Shown: positions 18,557-29,813, numbered from the stretch's first letter. The stretch: DNA of 64,000 nt from Ww85 sp963745765 (GCA_963745765.1 CAVUYQ010000013.1:54047-118046); one strand, 5' to 3'. The notes: generated by a model from the letters alone, not told the origin. A program made the numbers and translations.

Positions 18557-20667
18557 TGGATTCCTGGATAATCGGTCATACAAAATCTGAGGAGGTACAA
18601 CGGCATCTGCTGGACAAGGCCTCCCGTGCTGAAGGGTTGATTGTCTGCTTTGATTATTTTGATACCCTGGCGGTCCGTGATGTCGCGCCGGAATTCACCA
18701 AGCAGCTGGCCGCCCGACTGCTGAGCACGGTCATCTCGAATATTCTCTCTGCCGAAACGCTTTATAGTATCAGGCAGGAGCTTGAACGCGCGCTTTGTGA
18801 AGAGAGCCGGAACGGCGGCGGTGAATTTGAGTTTTATCTTCCTGCGTTTGCACCCCGGTATCTTGAAATTCTGAGGAAGGAGAAACCCGGCCTCCTGCCA
18901 CACTTCAGCAGTGCGCGTTTCACACAGCTCCTGCTCGATCTCGAGCTGAGGGTTGAAACCACTGTGCAGCGACCCTGCAAACCGGTGGTTGATCTGTTGG
19001 CTTCTCTTAAAGAGGCGGGCGTCACGACTATACTGATCTCTGATTTTTATCTGCCGTCTTCCCATTTTATCCCAATGCTCGAGGAACAAGGTCTTAACGG
19101 GTTGCTGGACCAGGTCTTTGTGTCAGCAGACTACGGTATGGCAAAAGGATCAGGGCGACTCTACCGGTATGTGTGCGAGAAGTTGGACTGCCCCCCGGAG
19201 AGGCTGCTGATGATTGGGGATAATCCGTACTCCGACATCCAGATGGCCGACCGGCTGGGTATTGCGACTCTTTACCTGCAGAATCCTGAGCAAAAAAAAT
19301 ATTATGAGCAGTGGCAGCCGGGGCAGGTCGGTGACCAGCCCGATGTTGAGTCTCTTTTCAGCCGGGCGATGCGGGCAGGCAGCGGGTGCTTTGCTGAAAC
19401 GGCATACAGTCTCTGGTATTTTATTTATTTGCTGTTCCAGCATCTCGTGAAACAGGGTGTAGAGCAGGTTTTTTTCTTTTCCAAGGAAGGGGAATTTCTC
19501 AAGGAATGCTTTGAGCGTTTCCAGGAAGAGGTCTTCGGGACCAGGGTCATTACCGGTCATTACCTCCTTGTTTCGCGAAAAGCCACCTATCTTGCCTCGT
19601 TGCGGCCTCTTGAACAGGAAGAATTTGCCGGAATTTTCAACCACTACCGGGATATATCGCTGCGTGATTTTCTTCTCAGCCTGAATCTTGAAGAGTCCCT
19701 GGCAAAGCAGATTTGCCGCACGAGCAATCTTGATTATGAAACACGTTTTTCAGACCTCCCGAACCATCCCGAATTTCTCAAGCTCAAACAATCCGCCCTG
19801 TTTCAAAAAGTTTATGAGAAGCGGCGAAGTCAGCAAAGGGACAATCTCATCTCTTATCTTGACTCGTTTGCTGTTGACTACAGACAGAACGGGCTGACAA
19901 TCGTTGACGTGGGCTGGAAGGGAAGCATCCAGGACAATCTGTATCATCTGTTTGAAAAAAAGGTCCGTTTCCAGGGGTTTTATATTGGCTCACTTATTGC
20001 CTCGAATAAAAGTCCAAACAATCGTAAAAAGGGAATTCTCTTCGATGATGCTCCTGCCCTGACACCCTTTTTTCATGCCTACAACAACAATCGTTCCCTT
20101 TACGAAATGATGCTTGGTGCAAGTCATGGGAGTGCCGACGGCTACTTCACCAGGGCTCAATACGAAGAACTGCCGAATGACCATGGCCGGGTGGTGCAGG
20201 AAACGGTCGCAGCGGGCCGGGGGAATAGTGAGATCCTGGTAACAACGCTTGATCTCCCTGAAGAGCGCCGGCTTTACCGGGAAAAAATCAGACCCTTGCA
20301 AAGATCCATGGTGGAGACCTTCTCAAGACAGAACAAGGCCTATCTCAGCGCCGGTTGCTGCCTGCCACGGCCGGAATGGTTTGCGCGTCGGCATGCGCGG
20401 ATGGTTTTTCGACCGAGGAGAACGGAAATCGATTTTTTTGAAAGCCTTTACCACTTGGAAAATTTCGGCGTATTTGAGTACACTGATTTCCAGACGGATG
20501 GCTCCTTCACGATTCGACAACGTCTGCACAACCTGATACAGGTGATCAGGAGCGGGACAATCCTCGAGAGCGGGATCTGGCCCCCGATAATATTGAGACG
20601 TCTCGGCATAGGATTTTACCGCTACTTTGATGGATACCGACGCCATCAACGGGTGTTTAAGAGCTGA
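18556..20667 (+). CDS. Large HAD-superfamily protein of polysaccharide loci
   Basis: A 703-aa protein. The N-terminal HAD domain has motif I CFDYFDTLAV (nucleophile Asp33), motif II LISDFYLP, the lysine motif GMAKGSGRLY and motif IV MIGDNPYSDIQMA. The C-terminal ~450 residues (VFFFSKEGEFLKECF..., VSRKATYLASLRPLE..., TIVDVGWKGSIQDNLY) are typical of long HAD proteins found in capsule and O-antigen clusters whose exact substrate is unknown. It overlaps the small ORF upstream by one base (TGATG). The last codons overlap a second open frame that runs on to 20815, so the protein might be longer if a frame break occurred near 20660. Confidence 0.82.
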   Translation: MDSWIIGHTKSEEVQRHLLDKASRAEGLIVCFDYFDTLAVRDVAPEFTKQLAARLLSTVISNILSAETLYSIRQELERALCEESRNGGGEFEFYLPAFAPRYLEILRKEKPGLLPHFSSARFTQLLLDLELRVETTVQRPCKPVVDLLASLKEAGVTTILISDFYLPSSHFIPMLEEQGLNGLLDQVFVSADYGMAKGSGRLYRYVCEKLDCPPERLLMIGDNPYSDIQMADRLGIATLYLQNPEQKKYYEQWQPGQVGDQPDVESLFSRAMRAGSGCFAETAYSLWYFIYLLFQHLVKQGVEQVFFFSKEGEFLKECFERFQEEVFGTRVITGHYLLVSRKATYLASLRPLEQEEFAGIFNHYRDISLRDFLLSLNLEESLAKQICRTSNLDYETRFSDLPNHPEFLKLKQSALFQKVYEKRRSQQRDNLISYLDSFAVDYRQNGLTIVDVGWKGSIQDNLYHLFEKKVRFQGFYIGSLIASNKSPNNRKKGILFDDAPALTPFFHAYNNNRSLYEMMLGASHGSADGYFTRAQYEELPNDHGRVVQETVAAGRGNSEILVTTLDLPEERRLYREKIRPLQRSMVETFSRQNKAYLSAGCCLPRPEWFARRHARMVFRPRRTEIDFFESLYHLENFGVFEYTDFQTDGSFTIRQRLHNLIQVIRSGTILESGIWPPIILRRLGIGFYRYFDGYRRHQRVFKS

Positions 20668-20815
20668 GAAGGATATCACTATCAAGCTGGAGGAGTGCGG
20701 CATCGGCGAGTATCTTGACGGGTATGATCAGGAGACTGCCGCAGCAGAGTACCCATGCATTCTGCATCGGGCAAAACGGATGATAAAAGGCATTATTGGC
20801 AGGATCCTGAAATGA
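20627..20815 (+). CDS. Short ORF overlapping HAD end and nucleoside hydrolase start
   Basis: A 62-residue frame whose stop (TGA 20813-20815) overlaps the ATG of the nucleoside hydrolase gene (ATGA at 20812). The segment from about 20660, AEKDITIKLEECGIGEYLDG..., looks coding and could be either a free small protein or the true C-terminus of the HAD protein displaced by a frame break. I do not recognise a family. Confidence 0.35.
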   Translation: MMDTDAINGCLRAEKDITIKLEECGIGEYLDGYDQETAAAEYPCILHRAKRMIKGIIGRILK

Positions 20816-21784
20816 AAGCTCCGGTGTTTTGCAGAAAAGGCTACCTGATAACGGTTTTCTGTCTGTTGCTGTTCACAGCGAATGGTGCGGCGGCTGGTGA
20901 ACCGCTGCGGATCATACTGGACACGGACATCTCCTCCGACGCGGATGATGTGGGGGCCGTGGCGGTGCTGCATGCTCTGGCAGCACAGGGAAATATCGAA
21001 ATACTGGCGATGATGGTATCTTCCGGAGATCCATACAGCGTGTCCTGCCTTTCAGCACTGAACAGTTATTTCGGGCAGTCCGGAAATACCCATTGGCAAA
21101 GTTTCCGGGCCAAGTGTCAGACATGATTCCGCCTATACCCGGGCCGTTGCCTTGTCCGGTAAGGTGCTCGATAAAACGGGACAGGATGCGGTAGCACTGT
21201 ACCGCACTTTGCTTGCCCGGCAACCGGACCACTCGGTGACCATTGTTACAATCGGCCACCTGACCAATCTCAAGAATCTTCTTCGTTCCGGGGCCGATGA
21301 ATACAGCGTGCTGGACGGAAAGGAGCTGGTTGGTAAGAAGGTAAAACTTCTGGTCTGCATGGGAGGAGAGTATCCTGCCGGAAGAGAATGGAATTTCTAC
21401 CAGGATGCCGGGTCAAGCCGGTATGTCGTTGATCAGTGGCCGACCAGGATTGTCTTTGCCGGATTTGGTTTGGGCAGGAATATCATTACCGGGACGCTCT
21501 TGGCCCAGCTTCCAGCTGACAACCCTGTTCGTCTGAGCTACCTGCTGCACAACGATTTCCAGGGACGACCGAGCTGGGATCAGCTGGCTGTTTTATATGC
21601 GGCCGGGCGTGCAGACGAGAATGCTCAACGCTTTGTTCTTTCCAAACCAGGCATTAACACGATTAAAAAAGATGGCTCTAATGCGTGGAAAGCTCATCCC
21701 GGGGGCAGTCATTTTTACCTCAGCCTGGGGCAGCCTGCTCAACGCGTTGCCGAAACAATTGATAATCTGATGATGGGTAAATAA
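20812..21784 (+). pseudogene. Secreted nucleoside hydrolase-like protein, frameshifted
   Basis: The start at 20812 gives a signal peptide (KGYLITVFCLLLFTANGAAAG). It is followed by RIILDTDISSDADDVGAVAVL, the Asp-rich calcium-binding motif of inosine-uridine nucleoside hydrolases. A frame break at about 21077 moves into a frame reading PEIPIGKVSGPSVRHDSAYTRAV..., then VTIVTIGHLTNLKNLL, and KVKLLVCMGGEYP near the expected second metal-contact region. The full length is about 320 residues, normal for the family. Such enzymes cleave the N-glycosidic bond of nucleosides; in glycan loci their substrate may differ. Only the frame break makes it a pseudogene candidate. Confidence 0.8.
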
Positions 21785-21813
21785 ACAGCAACTGGTCCCA
21801 ACTGTCTGGAAAT

Positions 21814-23905
21814 TTGAAACCTTCTCGCAAAATAACGACGATCGTCCTGCTTTTCCTGCTGGTGCTCACGGTTGTTGTCCTGACATCCGGCTGGTATGAA
21901 CCGGCACGTCTTGTTATCAACGGCAGGGCGGAAAATACTGATACCGTAGTCGATGTCCGCTGGGATTCAGGTGCCGGGTATAACGATTACGAGCAACGGG
22001 TTTTTCACTTTTTACCGATCCGCGGAGGAAACGGAGCAGCGCAACAGATTGTCATCGGCAAAGATGCCGGAAAGAACGCGTCATCAGGTGGCGGTCAGGT
22101 TATCCTGACAGAGATGAGAGTTGACGGCAGCGGCGTGGATATCCCTGCCGGAGCACTCAAGCAGGTCAGGTTTATCAGGCGGATCCGGCTGGCTTCTCGA
22201 GTCTGCCGATTCGGAGATACGGCTTGATCTGCCGGTCAGCCGGAGTATCGAATTCACTTTTGCCACCAATAATCGCTCAGGAATTGCGCTCCTGTCCGTT
22301 GCCGGTGAGCAGTCAAAACATGACCTGTATCGGAGAAACTGGGAAATACTCTCCGCAGACGTGAATTTCTGGCTACTCGATGAAAATGGAAATTTCTCTG
22401 TTTCCTTTGATTTGCCCCGTTATCCCATCAACAGAATGCACATCGATGGCACAGCGGGCAACGCAATTTACCTCGGTTTTCCTTGCGTCAAAAGGTGGAC
22501 GTACCAAGCTGCCCCTGAACAGGGGAGTGGATAAGGGTTCAGGGAATGTCCTGCTCGATAAGCCAAACAGGGATCTCAGAAGATTTATCCATCCCGTTCA
22601 GCTCGGCTGCCAACTGTTTTTCTCCCTGCTCCTGACCTGGATTATATGGTCAGCAGGCAGAATGGTTGCGCGCTCCGGAGGAATTAAAAACTTTTTTGTT
22701 GCAGAAAAACGCTGGCTCTTCTGGTCATTTTTTTGCGGAGCTCTCTCTGTTTACGGGCTCTGGCTTCTGGCCTTCTGGCCGGGAGTAATGTCGGTTGATT
22801 CTCTGAATATATGGCGGGCAGCCCTGTTTCCGGAGCTGATGATCAACAACCATCCGCTGCTCAATGAAATCTGGTATCTGTCTCTTATCCTTCTGTGGAA
22901 GAATATTGCGATTGTACCCATTATCCAGATTATATTGCTTTCCGCCCTGATTGCAGGAACATTCTTTTTCACATTCCGCGCCGGTGTCAAGCTACGCTGG
23001 CTTCTTCCCTGTTATGCACTGCTCCTGCTGTCAGTACCGGTCGGACTCTACAATGTAACCCTCTGGAAAGACGTACCGTTCGCCATTCTGGTCGTTTTCT
23101 GGGGCCTGGTTCCCACCGTTCTGTATTTTGCCAAGGTACGGGGAGAAGGGTTCGCCTCGGCCTGGGCCGGATCATCGCCCTGCTGCTGCTCTTTATCGCC
23201 CTGCTTATGTTTCGTCATAATGGCCTCATATATCTGTTTTTCATGCCGCTTCTCTTCTTCAGCCTCGGCCTGGTGCGGGTACCAAAGGTTCTGTTCGCAG
23301 TTGGATGTATTGCCGGGGCCGGTTTACTCTACCTGGTTATATTTCCGCCGGCCGGTATCAAGGGAGGTTCATATTTTCAGGACCTTAGCCGCTCCTACCT
23401 GCAGCAGATCGAAAGCGAATCCCCGGTTAAACGGGTTGTTCATGTCGTGACGTCATATCCCCGTTTACTGGATATTAAGAAGAACCAGGAAGAGAGCGAT
23501 TTCTGGCATTACTACCTGGGCGATCGATATGCTTACTGGTTTCTTCGCGAAGCCGGATGGTATGATGCCTTTGCATACATGCCGCCTGAGGAGCATCCGT
23601 TTCCCAAGCTGCGCTCATCTGCACTGCAGATCTATGCAATGTCGCTGGAATACCCGTGGCTTTATTTCAGCTGGTATCCGTTCTGGCTGCTCTACCTTTT
23701 TCCGTTGAGTATCCTTTTCTATCGCTGGCTGCCTCTGTCCGCGATTTATTCAACGGTCATTCTTGTGCAGGTTTTTGCCTTGCTGTTTTTCGTCGGGACT
23801 GTTAACTGGCGGTACTATTATTTTGTTCTGCTGGGAGGATATTTTCTGCTGCCGATCTGGCTGCTCGACCTGTATCATTTGAAAAAGCCAAAAGCGGCAC
23901 CATGA
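21814..23905 (+). pseudogene. Polytopic membrane protein (DUF6020/GT-C-like), multiply frameshifted
   Basis: Four partly overlapping frames join into one ~695-residue protein. The N-terminal quarter after one helix is a beta-rich periplasmic domain (SGWYEPARLVINGRAE...). From about 22580 the chain is polytopic, with GVMSVDSLNIWRA, INNHPLLNEIWYL, NVTLWKDVPFAI and FRHNGLIYLFF, features typical of DUF6020-like proteins that resemble GT-C glycosyltransferases. Frame breaks are near 22190, 22490 and 23150. The start is a TTG at 21814, so it is tentative. It probably acts in building or decorating the surface glycan; activity is inference. Confidence 0.65.
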
Positions 23906-23912
23906 GTCTGTG

Positions 23913-24728
23913 ATGAAATTTTCCGTTATTACCATAAATTATAATGGTGCCTCTTTCCTGGAACAAACCATCCGCAGTGTTCTGGAGGAACAGGGCAAAG
24001 ACGTCGAGCTCGAATATATCATCGTCGATGGCGGCAGCAGCGATGGATCCGTTGACATCATCAATCGCTATCGTGACAAATTCGCTCATTGTATCATTGA
24101 AAAGGATGACGGTCCTGCCCATGCGATAAACAAGGGGTTCAGCCTGGCAAGCGGAGAAATCGTCTGCTGGCTGAATGGCGATGATATCTATTATGCTGGG
24201 ACACTAGCCCGCGTCCGGCAGACCTTTGCTGAAAATCCGGGTGCCTCCATGTGTTTTGGCGGCTGCGATATCATTGATGAGCGGGGTGGGGAGATAAGAA
24301 GCAGCATAACCAGGTTCAAGGAGCTTTTCTATCCCGTGTCGAGCCGCTTCACTTACCAGTGCATCAATTATATTTCTCAACCTTCCCTGTTCTTCAGGCG
24401 TGATATTGTTGCCAGGGTCGGGCCGATCAGGCAGGACATGGCGGCGGCCTGGGATTACGAATTTATCCTGAGGCTCTGGCGTTACGGACCCGCCGTGCGG
24501 ATTCCAGGAAAGCCTCTGGCCGCTTTTCGCTGGCACGAGCAATCCATCAGCGGCCAACATTTTCGAACCCAGTTCCAGGAGGAGTATCGCGCTGCCAGAA
24601 AGGATGCCGGCAGTTTCAGTCTGCAGGCCGGAATTCATTTTCTGGTCTGCTGGGGTATCATCGGTATATATTCCGCCATGTCAGCCCTGCGCCGTCGTTC
24701 AGGTAATAACAGTCAGCGAATGCGATGA
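23913..24728 (+). CDS. Glycosyltransferase family 2
   Basis: An intact 271-aa GT-A glycosyltransferase. The N-terminus reads MKFSVITINYNGASFLEQTI, then IIVDGGSSDGS and the metal-binding LNGDD. The later WDYEFILRLW and a C-terminal helix are typical of GT2 enzymes working on rhamnan or O-antigen-like chains. GTG 23910 is an in-frame alternative start one codon upstream. Its stop overlaps the next glycosyltransferase (ATGA), indicating coupling. Confidence 0.9.
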   Translation: MKFSVITINYNGASFLEQTIRSVLEEQGKDVELEYIIVDGGSSDGSVDIINRYRDKFAHCIIEKDDGPAHAINKGFSLASGEIVCWLNGDDIYYAGTLARVRQTFAENPGASMCFGGCDIIDERGGEIRSSITRFKELFYPVSSRFTYQCINYISQPSLFFRRDIVARVGPIRQDMAAAWDYEFILRLWRYGPAVRIPGKPLAAFRWHEQSISGQHFRTQFQEEYRAARKDAGSFSLQAGIHFLVCWGIIGIYSAMSALRRRSGNNSQRMR

Positions 24729-25863
24729 GAATAGGTGTCAATACATTGTTCATGGTTCCCGGAGACGTCGGTGGAACCGAGGTGTATCTGCGGGAGAACC
24801 TGAAGCGCATGGTTGCCGATAACCGGGAGGAGACGTTTGTCCTCTTCACCAGCCGGGATAATCATCGCCTCTTCCATGATGAGCTTTCAGGTTACAATAA
24901 TGTTGTCCTTGTGAGGCTGCCGTTTCGATCATCATTCAGGCCGCTTCGCATCGTCTGCGAGCAGACCCTTCTGCCCTGGAAGGTCTGGCGGAAAACAATC
25001 GATGTGCTCTGGTCACCGGGTTATACCGCGCCGCTCTGGTGCTCATGCCCACAGGTGGTCACCATCCATGATCTGCAATACAAAACACATCCGGACGACG
25101 TGAGTTTTCTGGAGCGGATAACCCTTGATTTTCTCGTCAAAAACGCGTGCCGGGTGTGCGATGCAATCATTACCGTATCGACCTTCTCCAAAGACGAGGT
25201 CGTGCGTTTCAACTTTGCCCCGGCAAACAAAATATCTGTTGTGTATGAAGCCGCTGACGATAGCTTTGGTGAAAAAACCGACAAGGATATTTCAGGGCTC
25301 CTGGATCTGCCGCAAGGAGCCCCCTATATCCTTTGTGTTGCTCACACCTACCCGCATAAACGGGTCCATGTTCTGGTACAGGCCTATGGATTACTTGCCG
25401 ATACCATCCCTGCACCACCTCGTGCTGATCGGCAAACCGCGTCGCGGTGAAGTCGGAAGTGCAGAAAAGCCTTGATAGCCTGAAGGACCAGGAGAAGGTG
25501 CACCGTATCAGCGTCCTGGAATATGATGAACTGAAGACCATCTATCAGCAAGCTGATCTCTTTGTACTGCCTTCAGAGTATGAGGGCTTCGGGCTACCGG
25601 TTCTGGAGGCGCTGCTGGCCGGAATACCGGTAATAACGACAAGAAATGCATCACTTCCCGAGGTAGGCGGAGAGCACGTGCTGTATCCCGCTCAGAATAA
25701 TGCTGAATCCCTTGCTGAGTCGGTAAAAGAGGTTTTGAACTTAACCAAAGATGCCAGAGCAGAGTGGATCGGCCAGGGGAAAATCTGGGCCCGCTCATTC
25801 AGTTGGGAAAAATCCGCCGGCGAGACGATCAGGGTGTTATCTAGTGCGGGACAGAAGAAATAA
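24725..25863 (+). pseudogene. Glycosyltransferase family 4 (GT-B), frameshifted
   Basis: A GT-B glycosyltransferase of about 375 residues. The N-terminal Rossmann domain has VNTLFMVPGDVGGTEVYLRENL and TIHDLQYKTHPDDVSF. The C-terminal domain has the nucleotide-sugar motif LFVLPSEYEGFGLPVLEAL with the EX7E glutamates. Between them the frame changes twice, at about 25405 (into PSLHHLVLIGKPRRGE) and 25450. Apart from the shifts the sequence is a normal GT4 enzyme, probably adding sugars to the same glycan as the preceding GT2. Confidence 0.85.
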
Positions 25864-26188
25864 CATGCCGATGAGTAGACTGGTATGCCAAAACTATCGA
25901 CATGGGAGGAGTCATATTCATGATCATGCCAGGCATCGTCAGTGCTTCAAAGTAATCGTTCCCTGTTAACCTGTATTCACTTGTTCATGTTCCCAAGTCC
26001 GTTTTACATCCAGTTGAGCCCGTAGATTAATGTCGGAAATGGCTCTGCCAAGACCTTCTCTGCCCAGAGCATACGTTTATGATCATAATTATTTCTTGCA
26101 TTTCTTTTGGTCGCGTGGTTTAAGTTTTTAACTTTCAATAAATTCTAAAAGTTAAAAATGATGATAGCCACCATTTATTTACGCGCGA
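25864..26188. other. Intergenic gap at the start of the AT-rich polysaccharide locus
   Basis: No supported gene. Base composition drops from GC-rich to AT-rich across this gap, a change of compartment. The last 60 bases hold an inverted repeat, listed separately, just ahead of the regulator gene. Confidence 0.5.
26125..26158. promoter_or_regulatory. Inverted repeat upstream of GbsR-like regulator
   Basis: TTTTTAACTTT at 26125-26135 and AAAAGTTAAAAA at 26147-26158 form near-perfect inverted arms with an 11-base spacer centred about 45 bases before the regulator start. The size and location fit an operator for a dimeric winged-helix protein, possibly autoregulation. A weak transcription terminator for the upstream operon is the alternative. 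Confidence 0.4.
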
Positions 26189-26672
26189 ATGCGGCTGGTT
26201 GAAACAGGCGGAAGAACCTCTCAGGATCTTGGTTTGGGCCGCATTGTGGGGCAGATCCTTGTTTATCTGTATCTGCAGCCCGCAGCCTGTTCGCTCGAAG
26301 AACTGGAAGAAAATCTTGGACTGAGTCAAAGCCTCCGTAAGTATAGCGGCGAGGCAGCTGGAACAGCTCGGCCTTGTACAGAGAGCCTGGAGAAAGGGTG
26401 AACGGAAGAAATACTACCGCAGTGCCGAGAATATTGGTCAGGCACTGCAGCAAGGCTTGCTCTCCCTGGTTCGACAAAAGGTAACAGATTTTGGCGGGCA
26501 ACTGGAGGCAACTCTGGATTTATTGGAAGAAACTGGTGAAGGAAATGCAAAGGAAGTGGAGTTTTTGAGGCAGCGTGTTACCAGAGCGAGCAAGTTACAG
26601 AAACGATTGAATCTCATACTAGGTAACCCGCTTGTCAGGCTATTAACAAAAACTACAAATGATCGTAAATAA
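26189..26672 (+). pseudogene. GbsR/MarR-like transcriptional regulator, frameshifted
   Basis: Two frames give a ~160-residue winged-helix protein. It begins RLVETGGRTSQDLGLGRIVGQILVYLYLQPAACSLEELEENLGLS, shifts at about 26328, and continues KASVSIAARQLEQLGLVQRAW...GERKKYYRSAENIG. This is the helix-turn-helix and wing of GbsR-type MarR relatives, followed by a helical dimerisation tail. Such regulators often precede Wzm/Wzt-type exporters. The stop TAA overlaps the permease ATG (TAATG), so it is the first gene of that operon and may control it. Confidence 0.75.
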
Positions 26673-27550
26673 TGGTGAATCAAGAATCGATGAGTAAAAC
26701 TATTCAAGAAGAACAGTGGGACATGATTATCAAGCCTAAAACAGGATGGTTTGATATTCATCTTGGTGAACTCTGGGGTTATCGCGATCTTATCGGCATG
26801 TTTGTAAAGCGGGATTTTGTTACAATTTACAAGCAGACGATTCTCGGGCCACTTTGGTTTATCATTCAGCCTTTATTTACAACTCTGGTATTCACGATAA
26901 TATTCGGCAAGGTTGCAAAAATTTCAACCGACGATCTTCCGCCTTTCCTTTTCTATATGTCTGGTAATGTGGCTTGGTCTTATTTTGCTATCTGCCTGGA
27001 ACGGACATCTGACACATTTAACGCCAATGCTGCAATATTCGGGAAGGTTTATTTTCCCAGACTGACGGTACCCATATCCACGGTGATTTCCGGATTATTG
27101 CAGTTTTTGATACAGTTTGTTCTATTTCTTGGGTTTTACTTTTATTTTATAATGCAAGGTGCTCCAATTACTGCCTGAAATGGTGGGTTGCTTACCTCCC
27201 GGTTCTGCTTCTTCAGATGGCGATGCTTGGTTTCGGCACAGGAATTCTTGTTTCCTCCATGACCACAAAATATAAAGACCTTCGCTTTGCCATGGGATTC
27301 GTCACCCAGCTCTGGATGTATGCAACACCAATTGTTTATCCTTTGACTCTGGTACCTGATTGGCTCAGACCCTGGTATGTATCTGAATCCTATGGTGGCT
27401 ATTGTAGAGTGTTTTCGTTATGCTTTTTTCGGTTCCGGCGTAATCAAGTGGAGTTATATCGGCATAAGCTGGTCGGTCACCTTCGTGATTCTGTTTGTCG
27501 GGATTGTTTTATTCAGTCGCATTGAAAAGACCTTTATGGATACGGTTTAA
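26672..27550 (+). pseudogene. ABC-2 polysaccharide exporter permease (Wzm-like), frameshifted
   Basis: A ~290-residue membrane protein with six predicted helices. The opening reads ELWGYRDLIGMFVKRDFVTIYKQTILGPLWFIIQPL, the classic amphipathic start of Wzm/TagG/KpsM permeases. Frame breaks at about 27175 and 27385 separate the N-terminal half from AYLPVLLLQMAMLGFGTGILVSS... and from VAIVECFRYAFFGSGV...RIEKTFMDTV. The protein exports undecaprenyl-linked glycan with the ATPase next door. It overlaps the regulator stop. Confidence 0.85.
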
Positions 27551-27619
27551 ATCAATCTATATTTGATTTTCGTCGTCACACAATCAAGAAGCAACAATCA
27601 AGAATCACGATTCAACATA

Positions 27620-28905
27620 ATGTCAGTAATAAAAATAGAAAACCTCTGGAAAGAATACCGCCTGGGCGTGATAGGGGAGGGACATTAGGACATGATCTTC
27701 AATCTTGGTGGGCTAGGGTGCGTGGAAAAATATGATCCCAACAATAAGATTTCCATTGTTCGATAGCTCGAAAAAGCAGATTGAAGGAGATCGTTTTTGG
27801 GCTCAAGAAGGATCAACCTTGAGATCAAGGAAGGAGAAGTTCTAGGTATCATTGGGAAAAATGGAGCTGGGAAGTCAACTCTTTTGAAAATACTCTCTCG
27901 GGGTTACCACTACTCCGACCAAGGGTAAATATTAAGATAAAGGGTAGGATTGCCAGTTTACTCGAAGTGGGCACAGGTTTTCACCCCGAACTTACTGGTC
28001 GTGAAAACATTTTTATGAATGGGGCCATCCTTGGCATGTCCAAGCGGGAAATTAAGAGTAAACTTGATGAGATCATAGATTTCTCTGGAGTTGATAAATT
28101 TGTTGATACTCCTGTAAAACGTTATTCTTCCGGAATGTATGTTCGTCTGGCCTTTGCGGTTGCGGCTCATCTGGAACCGGAGGTTTTGGTTGTCGATGAA
28201 GTGTTGGCGGTCGGAGATGCGGAGTTTGGGAAGTGTTGGGAAAAATGCAGGAGGTCAGTAGACAAGGACGAACGGTTTTATTTGTGAGTCATAATTTGCC
28301 TATGATACGGAAGCTGTGTTCCAAGTGCGTTCTTCTTCGAAATGGTAAGATTGTGACAACAGGAAGTACTGAAGAGGTGATACAACAATATATAGAGCAC
28401 AGTTTTGAATCTGTTTTGTGTGATTTGTCTGAGGTAACAGACAGGGAAGGTCATGGTGGTCTTGTGTTCGAAAAACTAGAGTTGTTAGATGATGAATTGA
28501 AAGAATTGGCCGCAGCGCAAAGCGGAGCTCCCCTTGTTGTGAGGATGCATTTCACCAATACCACAGGGAAAAAATATAATGCTGCGAGATTTAGCCTTCT
28601 AATAAAAAATCAGGATCATCAGTTTGATATTACTTGATACTAGTTTAGCGAAGGAAGTGGGGATAACTGTGACTGCTCATGGATTTGTAGATTTTTATCT
28701 CAAACGGTTACCGCTAACAACTGGAAAATTTGGTACGACTTTATTTGTTGAGGCTGATGGAGAAGTACAGGATTGGATACAAAATGGACCGTCTTTTATC
28801 GTCGAGGGCGGCAATTTTTTTAATACTGGACGAAACTGTGTACCAGGGCATGAAGGCAAACAGGTTTTAGTTGAACATTCAGTGAAGTTTTCATGGGAGA
28901 TGTAA
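27620..28905 (+). pseudogene. ABC polysaccharide exporter ATPase (Wzt-like), multiply frameshifted
   Basis: The ATG at 27620 starts MSVIKIENLWKEYRLG. Walker A (IGKNGAGKSTLL) lies at about 27850-27890, the signature YSSGMYVRLAFAVAAHLEP and Walker B VLVVDEVLAVGD at about 28125-28220, and the H-loop FVSHN at 28280. A C-terminal ~200-residue beta-sandwich (from about 28430) resembles the Wzt carbohydrate-binding domain that recognises the capped chain end. At least six frame breaks interrupt it (near 27680, 27740, 27800, 27910, 28235, 28630). It is adjacent to the permease and must form its partner if functional. Confidence 0.85.
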
Positions 28906-28906
28906 T

Positions 28907-29775
28907 ATGGGATTTATTGATAACATGTTTCCAATAGTCCTGCGTCAGATTGTGCCGCCACCTTTTCGGGATAGATTTGTTTTAGCGGTGATGTCTGCAT
29001 TTAAATTTGATCCATTGAATTTTGCATACAACCAACAAGGAATTTTAAAATATCAGAATGTTGATGTCAGTGGAGAGGCATTTGTTATAAAAATGTATTG
29101 CCTCAAGTGCTCTCCAGTAACAACTCAAAATTGGTAATGTTTGATGTTGGAGCCAATAATGGTCATTATACAAAGTTTTTAAAAGAGCATTTTCCAGTTG
29201 CCATGATATATTCATTTGAGCCGAATCCCATTGCGTTCCAGAAATTACTTCAATCTGCAGCTACTCTGGGTGTAAAAACCTTCAATATTGGTTTTAGTGA
29301 TAAAGAGTATGAGTCTAAATTGTTTACTTATGCTAGTCAACTTGACTCATCCCACGCCTCTATATATGGAGATGTCTTAACAAACATCCATAAAAGTAAA
29401 GACATTAAATCTATTACAATAAAATTAACAGAACTTGATAAATTCTGTGAAATAAATGATATATCTAAGATAGATTTCTTAAAAATAAATATGAAGGAAA
29501 TGAATTGAGAGAAAGTCTTAAGTGGTGCAAAGAAGTTAATTGATTGTGACGCCATCAAAGTTATACAGTTTTAAGTTCAACGAAATGAATGTTATATCAC
29601 GTGTTTTCTTATATGATTTTTTCATTTTACTCGGGAAAAATATAATATTTATAGGTTAGACACTCATAGATTACTGCCAATTCATAGTTACAATTCTAAA
29701 GATGAAATATTTAAATTTCAGAATATATTGGCTGTGCATAAAAACATTGATATATCTCAAAAAAATGAGCAATAA
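28907..29775 (+). pseudogene. FkbM-family methyltransferase, frameshifted
   Basis: The first part (28907-29130) is MGFIDNMFPIVLRQIVPPPFRDR... A break near 29085 leads to LVMFDVGANNGHYTKFLKEHFPVAMIYSFEPNP, the SAM-binding motif of FkbM proteins, and IDFLKIN. Further breaks after 29500 scatter the C-terminus over three frames; the final segment HSYNSKDEIFKFQNILAV ends at TAA 29775. FkbM enzymes O-methylate sugars or polyketides; here the likely target is a sugar of the surface glycan. The coding remnants are clear, but the gene as read is not translatable. Confidence 0.75.
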
Positions 29776-29813
29776 TTATTTATTGAATAGATCTGATAGA
29801 GTTAACAGCACCT

